A DNA stretch of 64,000 nucleotides from Leptobrachium leishanense (GCA_009667805.1 CM019066.1:330454619-330518618); one strand, 5' to 3'; shown: positions 10,971 to 23,000, numbered from the stretch's first letter. Program-made: numbers and translations. Notes: a model not told the origin generated them from the sequence alone.

Positions 10971-13900
10971 ATCAAACCCTTGTAGAATAATTTTCCAAAG
11001 ATCCAGTAAATAAGTCTTGAAGGTATTTCTATAACACATTATTATTATGTAAAGAGCACTGCTGAATGTCAAGTGAACCCCCACCTGTCAATTCAAAGGT
11101 CTACAGTATATGGCTAGTGGTAGGGTGTGGAGAGAGTTGGTTAAGGACAGGTCTTGCCATGAATTAAATAAGGACGCAGCAAACAGTGCGATCACATGAA
11201 AGGATCACTGAATTAGATGCAGGTGATGAATCCGAAAATAACCGGTGCTAGGTTTTAAAAGAACAAAACGCCATTGTTTAAGGTCAACAATGTGTAAAAT
11301 TCTAAGTATCCACTTATATGAAGCAAAACAAGCAATTGCCCCGTGAACAAAAGCAACGAATACATGAAAATTAGGGAAACTGGAAAATACATTCCATTTC
11401 CTCCATTTTTAATTGTGCGGTGTTTTTTTCTTCTTCTTTCTCAGACAATACTTAATATGGCATATTGGCGGTAAATATAAACGATCACTGTCAAGAACAA
11501 ACTTGCAAAACTGGTTGGAAACCATTTTCAATTTTTTTTGTTTCGAACCTGACAACGGTGCATACTTATCTTTCCAGTATGCTTCTTTACTTGTACCAGA
11601 CTCTTATTTATTTCAATGAACTACAAGGCCCTTGCCCTTTCTTTTATTTTTCTTTTCGAAATCTAAATTTGATCTGAGGGATGTTTTGTAACTATAACTG
11701 CTGTACTTTCCTGTATTTTTGTGGCTGGCTGATTATCGTGGGAAGTCAGCATTTGGACTCTCTGAATTTATCTACGATTGTTTGCAGAAGTTATTTTTGC
11801 TTTGACATTCATTATTTTCATTAAGTAGCTACATATAAAAAGTGTAGAACATTTATGTGGTTTCTAAATAGCTTATTCTAGAATAATCTGGTGGGGAATT
11901 GGAAAACGGAATGTGGGGCATTTAAAAAAAATGTACATATTATCCTTAAATTTTGTCTATGGAATCTAGATTTGTATTTTGTTTTAATATTATTTTTTGA
12001 GACGTTAATCATTAATCCTTTCTCTTTTTCTACTCCTGTACTGAAAAGACTGTCATGAAAGTTACCTTTTTCATTACTTTACCTTTTAAGATACCCTCAA
12101 AATAATGTATCCTATCACATCCACATGTTTCCAAAGAAGCTGGAAATTATATTGAGTTTACCTTTTAAATAGGCTGAATATCAGAGGCACAAATTTACTA
12201 AACATTGAGAGAAAAAAATCAAGATATAACTCTATATATACACACACGCTTTTTCTTGGCAACCCAATAGATTGGCTTCAGGAAACCTGGGTTTGATTCC
12301 ATTTTCACTGGAACATTGGGGTCTGAACATGAATTTCCATATCAATCCAGATTACACTGCTGGTGAGTGGTCAGCTACAATCTTCTAACTAAAAGCCCAA
12401 TAGGAGGACTGATTGATGTTCCTAGGTAGGTTTGTGCTACATTGCAATATTTTCATTTTAGAATTGAAGACTCCGTATTGTCCGTTCTAGATCAGTGATG
12501 GAACCCCAATGTATCAGAGCTCGATTTCCCATGAGGCTTGGCCAACCTTAAGGCTAAAAAAAAAGGGTTAGCAACCACCATTCTACGTGTAAAAGACTCA
12601 CATCTATGTACTGCTTACCAAATATTTATCAAGTTTAATTGCGTACTGGCTTTTGGACCAATCCCTGTTTGAACAACACTGGTGTAAGTCTTCATGATAA
12701 ACCTGCTGCTCTTGGTTGGCACTTGAGTACTGTTTTATGTTTGCACTGTATTTTTTAACTGTTCCAAAAAGATATTTGATAAGTTGAATGTAGATTTCAA
12801 TGTAACATTAATGTAGCGTCCATGTTTTGTGCAAACGTTGGCAATTTTATGCTTTGATAAAATGAGCTTTGTTAGTAAAACAAGTTCAAATCTTCTTATT
12901 TCATTATGGCTTTTACTGTAAAATTGGCCCAAGTGCAAATGTTATGTTTTGGCCGGCTGAGCTTATATACTGAAAGTCTTATAATACAATTAACACACGA
13001 GCTAAAACGTGTTTAATGCACCATAATGACAATAACTTAATGTAGTGTCTATAGTACTAGCTACCTATATGTATTCAATAACAAAGAAATTTAATTTTGA
13101 GGCTGTGCGTAGCTTTAGTTTACGTTACTCTGCTTATAGGTCTCCACATGTAATTTCACAGCACCGTGATCACTTTAATATTCAGTTGTCACGAGGCTTG
13201 CAGTGACTTCTTAACATCAAAATATTTAGGTGATAGACGTGTAGCACTAAAAGAACGTAAATGCAAAGTGAAAACTTTGACTAATGGCAAACTTGTGCCG
13301 GTCTAAATCAGGGAAATTTTGGCCTTAGGGGAATGGGGAGGTTCAAACAAATAGTTTTACGCGACATAAACGCACCAATACAACCCACCCTACTCCTATT
13401 TTTGTTGGTTTATTTAAAATATTCTAAAACAATGCTGTGAATACAAACAGGACAAATGAAATAATATTTTATAATTTTATAATAAGAGTATTTATTTTGA
13501 TATTAGTAGAGTACTCATAAGATCTATGAAAATTAACAAATTATACCCATGGAGGACTCTCGCTTGCAATGTTATACCTTCAGTGCTCCTCAAACTGCAC
13601 TGAGGCCACAACCCTCATATACTGGTGGCTCAGGGGGACCGTAAACCTCCTTGACATCCATCCAATTTTTCTAAATGTGGATTGAGTGTCACCAATATCT
13701 AAATGCGGATTGAGTGTCACACTCACCACCATCTCTCTGAGTTAATCCATTAAAGCATGATCTCCTCTTCCACCACCCTAGACTACCCAGAATTTGGGCC
13801 ACCTCCACATTCTGAGCCTAAAGTGTTATATTATGTATTAAAGAGAGATTAATGGAGGTGGTTGGAGTCACTTTGCTTGTTTTCAGACATTTCTTCAAGC

Positions 13901-13975
13901 ATCAGTGTCACCAAATGAAACAATTCAGCAGGTATAACATCTATGATGGTGACTTCTCCAAGATCTGGTACAAGG
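10971..13975. other. AT-rich stretch without recognised genes
   Basis: No conserved exon is recognised. A polypyrimidine tract ending CAG at about 11421-11446 resembles a splice acceptor but is followed by no recognisable coding sequence. Sequence near 12286 carries GGGTTTGATTCC, which resembles a pol III B box, but no A box or SINE body was convincing. Confidence 0.5.
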
Positions 13976-13983
13976 TTCTATAT

Positions 13984-14121
13984 CAGGAGGGGTGCTCAGC
14001 CTCAGCCCCCAGACGTTTTGAACCTACATCTCCCATGATGCTCTGCCACTCCGTAGGTCGACAGAGCTTTGTGGAAAATGTAGTTTCAAAACATTCAGAG
14101 GGCGAAGGTTGAGCACTCCTG
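13984..14121. mobile_element. 138-bp hAT-type MITE
   Basis: Starts CAGGAGGGGTGCTCA and ends TGAGCACTCCTG. The flanks TTCTATAT (13976-13983) and TTCTAAAT (14122-14129) agree at 7 of 8 positions, an 8-bp hAT-type target duplication. The internal phrase CATCTCCCATGATGC is common in vertebrate hAT MITEs. Confidence 0.75.
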
Positions 14122-14129
14122 TTCTAAAT

Positions 14130-14923
14130 GCTCTAGTGAGAGCAAGATTCTAATAGTGGAACCATAAGGCTTCATGCTTTGCTTTTAGAACAAAGTTACT
14201 TATCATACAACGCTCTAATTTACCTAGTAATAATAAAGTAAAAATACAATGCGAAGCCCCATAAGGCAAATTTATAATATGTAAGCATTCCTATATTTCG
14301 GTGCTGTAATAAAAGAAAAACAATCTCAAACTCTTATTCATTGGGTATAGGAGTGATGTTTAGCACTAGTTGTATACTTTCCATTCACAATTGTTGGTAG
14401 ATTTCACCACTTTGTGAGTGCTGTATATGAGTTATTGCCCTTTGTATTACCGGTGACTGCCACCTTGCCTAATCTGTGGCAAGTGAAATGAAGACATCCT
14501 TGGTTCACCAACCGAGTGTTGTTCTTTCTCATAGAGTTCTCCGACTGAATGAAGGGATTTACGAACTTGGCTTTGCTATGGCTTCTTCATTGTTTATGGG
14601 GTTTTCTACCTTAATATCGGATCCGTGAAAGGTCTGCGTAAGTAATGCGCTGTTAGTGGAATGGGGGGCACATTTGTAGAATAGGCCAAAAAGCCCTCAT
14701 ATGGCGAAGGTATGAATTGTCTGCATTCACCTTCGTGAAATAGTTTTACTGCTACCATTTTACAGAGGCCTTGGCATGTTTACATGCTTGATAGAGGTAG
14801 AAGGTAAAAATGGGGAGCTATATTTTTCATTTCAGCTGTGTCTCTGTTTCAACCTTTGTCATATAAAGCCAACCAATAGCGATGACATTACTGTGCTCAA
14901 ACCACAGGATCAGCATACAACCT
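14130..14923. other. Unannotated stretch
   Basis: AT-rich, with no recognisable exon, terminal repeat or tandem array. Confidence 0.5.
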
Positions 14924-14926
14924 TAT

Positions 14927-15612
14927 GGGCCAAATTACAATGTTAGCATTAAAACGCGGGCGCAAGGGAGGAAAAACTGCACCTGCAGTTTTCCCCCTTG
15001 CGCCCGCGTTTTAACGCTGGATTACAATGCAGGCGCAAAAAATGCTACCTGCATTGTTACCGCGCGTTAAAATCAGGGATGCTCGCGGTAGCGCTGAGCG
15101 CAGCAAGGAGCATCCACTTGATGGAGTCCATAGGACTCCATTGAGTTCCCCTCTGCCGGTCGGCGTAGTGATACGCAAGGAGAGACTGGGGGGACTTTTT
15201 CCCCCCTTCTTTCCCTGGTCATCGCCAGACGGAGGAGGCAGTTGGAGCCGCGGTCCTCACCGTGGGACAGGAGGTGAGTATACGATTCATTTTTTAATTT
15301 TTGAGGCTGGTGTTAACGGATTCTGCAGAAGCGGAATCCGTTAACACAAGTCCTGGCTGTGGTTAACTTTTTGCTAACCACAGCCGGACGTTAATCAGCG
15401 CTGGGATTTTGTAATCCAGCGCTTATTAACACTTTGCGCTCCCCATGTTAAATATAGGGAGCGCAAAGTACAGTAACCTCGCGCTGAAAAGGTACCAAAC
15501 GCAAACGGGTTATTTAACCCGTTTGCGTTTGTATTGTAATATGCTGTAAACACCGCAGCAAACGTTAATGCTCACGCAAGTGAGCGTTAACGTCAGGAAT
15601 GTAATGTAGCCT
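14927..15612. mobile_element. Hairpin-chain MITE (diverged family C)
   Basis: Flanked by TAT on both sides (14924-14926 and 15613-15615); ends GGGCCAAATTACA and GTAATGTAGCCT. It contains at least six separate inverted repeats in series: 14949-14968/14995-15014 (20 bp), 15311-15323/15334-15346, 15355-15365/15375-15385, 15397-15408/15413-15423 (one bulge), 15431-15443/15457-15469, and 15496-15512/15515-15531 (17 bp, 2-nt loop). Central GC-rich part (15060-15260) is non-coding as far as can be seen; the 105-residue open frame there is not recognised. Confidence 0.75.
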
Positions 15613-15615
15613 TAT

Positions 15616-16019
15616 GTGCGCAGGCAACATGATGATATAAGCATATTTTCACATGAAATGAAGTATGTTGAAATCCAGGGCACTACGTACATAGGAGTGT
15701 CACATATACGATCTGGGTTGTTCTCTTTTTGTTTTTTTAGAGGTCAAAATTAACATTACCCAATTCATATGTATTCTTAACAAAGAGATTAGTTTCAGTG
15801 CTGCCAACCAGCTTCACATGGCCCACGGTATCTTGGCCGAGTGGAGAGCAGTTAAGCAATACTTGGAATTCCTTATCACTAATATATGTATGTCAACAAA
15901 GAGCATTTGTTTAATATACTCTTGAGCAATTTCATTCCCGAACCAAACCTTTATGGGACGATATGGAGAATTTGTAGGAACTATAGAGATTGTTGCCAGG
16001 CTTAGTGGCCAAGCTTTAA
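15616..16019. other. Unannotated stretch
   Basis: No recognised gene or terminal repeat. Confidence 0.45.
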
Positions 16020-16023
16020 TTAA

Positions 16024-16438
16024 CCCCATTACTACCAAGTGATTTTCTAAAAATAAAAACAACGCAGGCAGGACACAGTGGTTTTATGGAAAATCACTTT
16101 CCATTACCCACAAAGTAAAAATTTACAGAAACGCCACTACTGTATACATTCACTGTAAGTAAGCCCAATTTGACACAAGGATCTCCCTACATTCAAAAAG
16201 TGCAACTACATTACAGCTTGGGCTCCGAGTTTCCTTGAAGAAAAAAACAATCTCCAGACCGTTTGTACCATTTCACCACATCGGCTGTTGTGTGTGACAT
16301 GTTGAAACTTTAGGGATACTTTGTGGAGCAGATGTGCAAAAAGGAAAATTACTTGAATTGCTTCAGCATAAGACCAGATCCAGTATACTTGTCTTTGGGG
16401 CACCAGCAGCAGCTTCTGAAGATCTGGTGGTGAAGGGG
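16024..16438. mobile_element. piggyBac-type MITE flanked by TTAA
   Basis: TTAA lies at 16020-16023 and 16439-16442. The termini are CCCCATTACTACC and, inverted, CCCCTTCACCACC. It shares the ACCAAGTGATTTT block with the element at 9233-9709. Confidence 0.55.
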
Positions 16439-16750
16439 TTAAAATGCAATTATGAAACCGAAGTATAAGACAATTGAGAACCTGATTGTCCACCCTTCTA
16501 ACTCCTAATTGTAAAAGTGGACATTCCATGTAAGAATGATCTACAACAGAAGTATGCAGATCTGTAGCCGTTGTTAGACTGCAATTGTGGTGGTGAAGGG
16601 GTTAAAATGCAATTATGAAACCGAAGTATAGGACAATTGAGAACCTGATTGTCCACCCTTCTAACTCCTAATTGTAAAAGTGGACATTCCATGTAAGAAC
16701 GATCTACAACAGAAGTATGCAGATCTGTAGCTGTTGTCAGACTGCAACTG
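16426..16750. repeat. Two-copy tandem duplication, period 163 bp
   Basis: The block starting GGTGGTGAAGGGGTTAAAATG at about 16428 recurs 163 bp later at about 16591 with few differences. The duplicated unit begins exactly at the right terminus of the preceding MITE. Confidence 0.8.
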
Positions 16751-17095
16751 TCATAACCATTTGCGTGGCCCTATTCACCACCTGCCGTAAAGGTTAATAA
16801 TCTTTGTGCTGAAGAATAGGTTATAACCCTGTCAGGGGCTGTTTCTTCTTTGATTTGAGGATGTCAGTTCCAGGGAATAGGCAACAACCGTCTATACCTT
16901 TTATTAATTATACAACAGGGAGCAGCAAACAGAAAACAACTCTTGGCCACCAGCAGAAGAGCAAACCAGTGGTAGGTCAGTCACTAGTATTTCTTTTAAT
17001 CAATATGAAATAGAAAAATATCTAAATATGATATTATATTCCGTTTCAGAGATTGTAGCTAAAAAAAATGCAATGCTCTTATTGTACGACTCTAA

Positions 17096-17971
17096 GGCTG
17101 GGGTCAGACGAGCGTAGTGTTCACGTCCGTGATTGCGCCTAAGGCTAGGGTCAAACGAAAGCATTTTTACACGCGAACGTAAAAAAGTGCGTCCGAACGC
17201 ATTGATGTATTTTTTCACGGAATATGCGAAAACGGGCATACGATGCGCATTTTCGTGCGTGATGTTTTACGAATCCAAACCAGGAACCTTCTTGCGTCTG
17301 GACGTTATGTTGGCCGGACACGAGCAGGGTCTGACGGCTCCAAATCACACACACACACCGCTAGCGGGCGCAGCGCACTCTGTACGTCCATACTAGCGGT
17401 TCTGCGTTCTCGAAAAAATGCGTTCATTTTCCACTTGCGTTGCGCGGCCGGACTTTCGTGCGACCGTACTTCGTATATTGGCCGTCATTGCCCGTCATTT
17501 GCTGCTAGTGCGGCCGTGATTAAGTGCGCCAGAACGCACGTTAAAAATGCGCTGGTCTGACCCCAGCCTTAAAGTACGTCCGTGATAGCATGACAGAAAG
17601 CCCATTGGAGCCTGACACATGAAGTACGCCCGCACTGAACTGCGGACGCACAACGGCCGTGGCCCACGGACGCAAGGCAGGCAAGAACGTACAACCCCTA
17701 GAACGGCCGCACAAAGTGCGCTGCGTCCGCAACGTCTGCATAGCTTTGTGTGTGAGTGATGGAACGTGGTCAGACGGACTGCATTTATACGTCCAGCATT
17801 TTTCACGGACAAAATGGTTTTGATTTTTAATTTATTTTCTCTTCTACATCCGTCAAAAATAACTTCAGTGAAAAAACGGACTGTGTGACCACTACTGCGT
17901 CTTCCGTACTGACGTACGTCCGTGTGCAAGGACGCACAGTCCGTAGAAATCCCGCTCGTCTGACCCTAGCC
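17096..17971. mobile_element. 876-bp MITE (family A) containing a nested family-A copy
   Basis: Outer ends GGCTGGGGTCAGACGAGCG and CTCGTCTGACCCTAGCC. A second complete family-A element sits inside at 17143-17568. GC- and CpG-rich with long chance open frames on both strands; none is recognised as a gene. Confidence 0.75.
17143..17568. mobile_element. 426-bp family-A MITE nested in the outer copy
   Basis: Starts GGCTAGGGTCAAACG and ends GGTCTGACCCCAGCC, preceded by TAA. It is nearly identical, in reverse complement and equal length (426 bp), to the copy at 56470-56895 that splits a Tc1 transposase. Confidence 0.8.
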
Positions 17972-18023
17972 TTAGATTTGTGAATTACCTGACAGTGGCT
18001 ACAAAAATCTTAATCCCTGCTAT

Positions 18024-18249
18024 GGCTGGGGTCAGATGAGCGTTTTACAGAGCGGAAGGAACGCCCGTGAGAGCGGATGTTCCTTCCATTCTGGCGCCCG
18101 TCTGGCCACCTCACTGAGTGCAGTTAGTCCTATGGAGGATTGTGCTTTGCAGCCCCGAGCGTGCGTCGTAGCGCTTTGATGGGGAGGCTTTCAGAACATT
18201 CGCAGCACAGTCGATGTAGCGCACATAGTGCGCTCGTCTGGCCCCGGCC
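18024..18249. mobile_element. 226-bp MITE (family A)
   Basis: Starts GGCTGGGGTCAGATGAGCG and ends CGTCTGGCCCCGGCC. Internal sequence GAGCGGAAGGAACG is shared with 7198-7323. Confidence 0.7.
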
Positions 18250-18867
18250 TAAACAGTCAGTCTGTTCCATTGTTTTCTGTGCTTTTTTTTATTTTGGTGA
18301 TACTTTTGTTCTTTCTTCCTTCTCAGTTTTCTTGGACTTTATTTTAGGTGCTCCTCCAGACATTCTCACACATTTTGTATGTTACCCATTTAATCTGGGA
18401 TCACAGAGGTTTATTACAATTAAATCGGCATTCGCTGATTTCTTTATGTATAATCCTGTCTGTATAAAACATTGTTTTGTATATCTGTATATTGTGTACA
18501 GTGACTGTATGCTTTTCCACTTAGCATTTTATAATTATAATTTCTCTGCGAAGAAGTGATGCTTCATCAATACTGCACATTGTCTATTATGGAAATTGTA
18601 TTAAAGCGCTATTTTTCTAGTAATCGGATTTGTGTTTTTCTTCAATATAATAAAAAAAACTAAAAACAGGTAGCGTAGACATTCACTATCACCATAGGGA
18701 AGGTGTAAAATCACTCGATTTTATTAATCTACTTAAAATATCTGAGCATAGACAGACACACAACAAATCAATTAATACTAACAAAATTGTGTAAGAGGAC
18801 ACAGAAGCCGGGGTTAAACCACCACTACTTATAAGGCATCTCGTGGCTACAGGGCTGCTCCAATTAC
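18250..18867. other. Unannotated stretch
   Basis: AT-rich, with no recognised gene. Confidence 0.45.
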
Positions 18868-18870
18868 ACT

Positions 18871-19745
18871 CAGGGTTATCCAAAGAGATTCGAAAAGTCA
18901 CCGCATGTTCGGTGACTTTTCGTTCTCTTCAATTCGGTTCCTTTTGCCGATCCCATTTCGGTGACCCTGCGGTGTATTCAGCAAACACCACAGGGTCCCC
19001 GAATTGCAGGGAAAGGTTGCCGCAAACCCGACGAAAACTAACCGCAAAACCTGCCGAATACACGCCGAAAACCCGCAAAAACATCTGGATTAACCCGCGA
19101 AAACCACGGAAAAAGCCTGAGCAGGAGCCGATCGCAGCTGAAGCAGCCGACACCGCAGACGAGGGAGGTGAATAAATTAGCAAAACCGTTTGTATGAATC
19201 TGGGAAAATGAAACGCTGTTTGCAAAGAAACTACTGAGCGAAAATGTCTGAAATTTACACAGGAGGTCCAGGGAATGATAATAAAAAGGGTTGTTACAGA
19301 AAAAATAAGTAAACTTAAAAAAAATAAATAAATAAATAAATCGGAAAAATGCTTAAAATATCCTAAAAAATCTATAAATAAAGAGACTCTTTACTGCAGA
19401 ATTTTATAATGAACGGTTTATTAGATATTGAATTAAAACGGGAATATTTTTAACATTGAAGTCTATGGGATTCGCCTGAATAAATTTGCCGCATGAAACC
19501 ACCGAATGGCAGAGCATTTTGGGAACCTTTCACTGCTGGTTTGTGTTCTCTGAATAGCCGAAGCAGTGCTTTTTCATGGGGTTTTCACTGCCCTCGAACA
19601 GGCACCGTATGTGCAGGCAATTCGCCAGGATTTGGCGAATTGCCTGCTCTCTGGAGAGCCGAATGGTCAGGAAAGGTAACCGAACGCTGATTTTCAGCGT
19701 TCGGTTACCTTTCTCAAGCAACTCGGATCTCTTTGGATAACCCTG
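18871..19745. mobile_element. 875-bp MITE (family B, long form)
   Basis: Ends CAGGGTTATCCAAAGAGAT and its inverted form, with a 3-bp duplication ACT (18868-18870 and 19746-19748). It carries a subterminal hairpin at 18891-18903/18910-18922 and a 20-bp perfect hairpin at 19671-19690/19694-19713 with a 3-nt loop. Near-copy at 28040-28915; relatives at 44039-44941 and 37329 onward. Non-coding. Confidence 0.85.
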
Positions 19746-19946
19746 ACTGTCTCTCTTATATCTCCCTCTGTATATGTGAAACACTGTGACCAAAGCTAAC
19801 TTTCAAACACGGGGGAAGCCACTGAATATATTGTTGCTACTTACAGTCAGTAACATCATCTGTACCGTACAAAATGATGAGAATAGTTATTGCAGAAATC
19901 AAGGTTTATTCATCTTTTAAAGATTTTCTTTCTTATGAGAAATTAA

Positions 19947-20128
19947 CAGGGTTATTCAGAGAGCGGTGAAAAGCAGGAGAATGACTGGAGAATGGAAAAT
20001 TCTAGGTCAAAATAGCCAAACCAGAAATATTCTCCCATTTATCTCACTTTCCAAATCGGCTATTTTGACCTAGAATTTTCCATTCTCCAGTCATTCTCCT
20101 GATTTTCACCGCTCTTTGAATAACTCTG
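19947..20128. mobile_element. 182-bp palindromic MITE (family B, short form)
   Basis: Almost entirely self-complementary: CAGGGTTATTCAGAG at the left, CTTTGAATAACTCTG at the right, with a 3-bp duplication TAA (19944-19946 and 20129-20131). It is the intact reference for the split copy at 552-6301. Confidence 0.85.
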
Positions 20129-20315
20129 TAAAAATTTCCACTTACCATCTCAAAATGACAGATGGCTGCTTACTCCTGTTAGAAAATAGCAATGACGGAC
20201 TATTTGTTCTTAGTCTGCCACTGCTCATGGTGAGAGGAAGAGGCGGATTGCGGCACCCTCTCCATTGAGATAGGAGGTATGGGATGTTTGGGGGATTAAA
20301 TTACCGTGTTACTTG

Positions 20316-20545
20316 ATTTTGCACATTCAGTCGTTAACCTATCTTGCTACGTCTACCTAAAAAACAATACACCTGTCCGCCCCTTTTTTAATCAAGCCTC
20401 TGCTAAAATGCTCATCCAAGCATTTATTATCTCCCACCTTGACTAGTGTAACCTCGTTCTCACTGGCCTTAAGGGATCCCAGATTCTCCCTCTGCAGTCT
20501 ATAATGAATGCCTGTGCCAGACTCATACACCTCACCTATAAATAA
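20316..20545 (+). pseudogene. L2-like LINE reverse transcriptase, C-terminal fragment
   Basis: One frame reads VNLSCYVYLKNN, then RPFFNQASAKMLIQAFIISHLD, a stop, CNLVLTGLKGSQILPLQ and SIMNACARLIHLTYK. This matches the end of L2/CR1-clade reverse transcriptases (the SRLDYCN and LQ..NAAARL region), which copies LINE RNA at the target site. The stop replaces the conserved Tyr of the LDYCN motif (TAG at about 20444). Only about 75 residues survive, with no endonuclease or palm motif in view. Confidence 0.7.
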
Positions 20546-20704
20546 ACCACTGAATGCCAAGACACTTCCTGAGAAAAAAACGTATATGGTGAGGCTAATT
20601 ATACGTATCTTATAGCCAGGGCCGGCCCAAGCCACTGTGCTGCCTGGAGCTTATGGATGAAATGCTAACCCCCCCAAAAAAACATGTGGCATGTAAAAGC
20701 ATAT

Positions 20705-20875
20705 TACAGAGTCCCACAGCATTAAAACTCACAGTAATATGCACTGTGTTTGAGCGTATCACAGAGCTCCACAGCAATAAAACACACAGCAATGTGCAGT
20801 GTGTATGAGCGTATCACAGAGCTCCACAGCAATAATACTCACAGTAATGTATGAGTGTATCACAGAGCTCCACAT
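20705..20875. repeat. Short tandem repeat, about 60-bp unit
   Basis: Three imperfect copies of a unit containing CACAGAGCTCCACAGCAATAA and GTATGAGCGTATCA, directly before the 33-bp array. Confidence 0.65.
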
Positions 20876-20919
20876 ATACACACACCCACATACAGTCTCA
20901 CACACACCCCCACATACAT

Positions 20920-21830
20920 ACTGGTATACATGGCTCACTGGTATACATGGCTCACTTGTATTATGGCAGACTGGTATACATGGCTCATTGGTATAGGTAC
21001 ACTTGTATACATGCGGGCTGGTATGGCACACTGGTATACATGGCTCACTGGTATTATTATGGCACACTGGTATACATGGCTCCCTGGTATCAGACTGGTA
21101 TACAGGGCTCACTGGTATTATGGCAGACTGGTATACATGGCTCACTGTTATTAAAGCACACTGGTATGGCACACTGGTATTATAGCACACTGGTATACAT
21201 GGCTCACAGGTATTATGGCAGACTGGTATACTTGGCTCACTGGTATGGCACACTGGTATACATGGCTCACTGTTATTATGGCACACTGGTATACATGGCT
21301 CATTGGTATTATAGCACACTGATATACGTGGCTCACTGGTATTATGGCACACTGGTATACATGGCTCACAGGTATTATGGCACAATGGTATACATGGCAG
21401 ACTGGTATGGCTCACTGGTATTATGGCAGACTGGTATACATGGCTCACTGGTATACATGGCTCACTGGTATTATGGCACACTGGTATACATGGCTCAAAG
21501 GTATTATGGCACACTGGTATACATGGCTCACAGGTATTATGGCACACTGGTATACATGGCTCACAGGTATTATGGCACACTGGTATACATGGCTCACTGG
21601 TGTAGGTACACAGGTATACATGGCTCACTGGTATTATGGCACACTGGTATACAGGACATACATGAAAACGAGAGAAATCTCAATGTATCTTTCCTGGTAA
21701 AATCCTTTATAAATAAATAAATGGCAGACTGTTATGGCACACTGGTATACATGGCTCTATGGTATTATGGCACACTAGTATTATGGCACACTGGTATACA
21801 TGGCTCTCTGGTATTATGGCACACTATTGC
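20920..21830. repeat. 33-bp minisatellite
   Basis: Imperfect repeats of a 33-bp unit built from CTGGTATACATGGCTCA and CTGGTATTATGGCACA. Because 33 is a multiple of 3, long open frames arise on both strands (about 289 residues each). They are repeat artefacts, not genes. Interrupted at 21660-21720 by an L2-type 3' tail. Confidence 0.9.
21660..21720 (+). mobile_element. LINE L2-type 3' tail inside the minisatellite
   Basis: The segment GAGAGAAATCTCAATGTATC followed by TTTCCTGGTAAAATC and ending in (AAATA)n is the familiar 3' end of L2-clade LINEs. It breaks the 33-bp array, which resumes after it. Confidence 0.55.
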
Positions 21831-21835
21831 TGGTG

Positions 21836-22685
21836 AGAGGAGATTTACTTTTCAAGGTTGACTTATTACCTTTATTCTTGGAGTCTGCCCTGGGAAACTC
21901 ATCTTAGTGGAATCAGGCCGGTGCTGCTGCTCTCCCAACATATTACAGTGTGGTCCCTGTAGTTTGTCACGTGTGCCACTGCCTGAGCGGGAGCAAGTGG
22001 CTGATGGGAGGAGGAGGCGGACCTGGCAGAGTGGGGACTGGTAGGAAGAGACGGCACCAGCCACACGCACCACGTGACCACCCCCAGTCAGCGAATGAGC
22101 GGAGCCGGTGTTGTGTCGGATCTAGTTACTCCTTGAGTGCTGTTCCAAGCAGCCTTCGGCAAAAACCGAGACTCCACCTACCCAGGCTCCAGCACATCAG
22201 TGCCTCCCAATCTCACACCTCTGTAGAGCCCCCTGCACAGTGTCAGAAGCCAGATACAGCCTCCATCCACAGACCTGCCCCCTGTACACAAAGCACCCTG
22301 AAAACAATACAAAAGAGCAGAGGCTGCGAGTTGCGCTTCTGATCTATGAGATGACTGCCGAAGACCTGACCTGTACCAGGAAGCTGAGTGTACATCCTGC
22401 TGCAAAACAAATAGCTTTCTGGCAGTGCAACTTCCTTTATATTCTACTAGGTGGAAAGTCTGCCCAGAGGGCAGTCTATAGTTGTTGTCGCCAGCTCAGA
22501 ATTCATGTCCACATATTTGTTTTTCAATGTCCTATCCAAGAGTATCTCTCAATATAAATGCGTTTGTAATGCGTCCATCGCTATCCCATCCGCAACAGGA
22601 GGGCCAACTGAGCAGCTGTGATCGGTGCGTGCACAGCTGACAGCGCATTACAAAGGCATTTATATATTAGAGCAGGTTCCTCTTC
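21836..22685. other. GC-richer stretch without recognised genes
   Basis: Several moderate open frames occur on both strands, but none resembles a known protein and no convincing splice sites frame them. Confidence 0.4.
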
Positions 22686-22689
22686 CCTC

Positions 22690-23000
22690 TTAGATTGTAA
22701 ACTCACGGGAACAGGACCCTCAGATTGTAAACTCACGGGAACAGGACCCTCAGATTGTAAACTCACGGGAACAGGACCCTCTTAGATTGTAAGGTTACAG
22801 GAACAGGACCCTCTTAGAATGTAAACTCACAGGAACAGGACCCCTTAGATTGTAAACTCGTGGGACCCCTTAGATTGTAAACTCGTGGGGCCCCTTAGAT
22901 TGTAAGCTCATGGGATAGATTGTAAACTCATGGGACCACTTAGATTGTAAACTCATGGGACCCCTTAGATTGTAAGCTCATGGGGCCCCTTAGATTGTGT
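22690..23000. repeat. 30-bp minisatellite
   Basis: About ten imperfect copies of a unit CAGATTGTAAACTCACGGG followed by AACAGGACCCT, shortening toward the right. The unit resembles a motif common in 3' regions of vertebrate LINEs, from which it may have expanded. Confidence 0.8.

Noticed and set aside
11413..11619. Polypyrimidine tract plus CAG followed by an open frame
   Set aside because: Frame is low complexity and unrecognised, and it lies downstream of the SLC30A10 stop; a chance acceptor is more likely.
12240..12380. Possible tRNA-derived SINE (GGGTTTGATTCC resembles a B box)
   Set aside because: No convincing A box, tRNA body or tail was found.
17133..17929. Several GC-rich open frames on both strands
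   Set aside because: They fall wholly within nested family-A MITEs and their copies at 56478-56795, with no protein homology recognised.
20759..21628. 289-residue open frames on both strands, repeating SHVYQCAIIPV and YMAHWYYGTLV
   Set aside because: They arise from a 33-bp tandem repeat whose length is a multiple of three; no start context, splice sites or homology.
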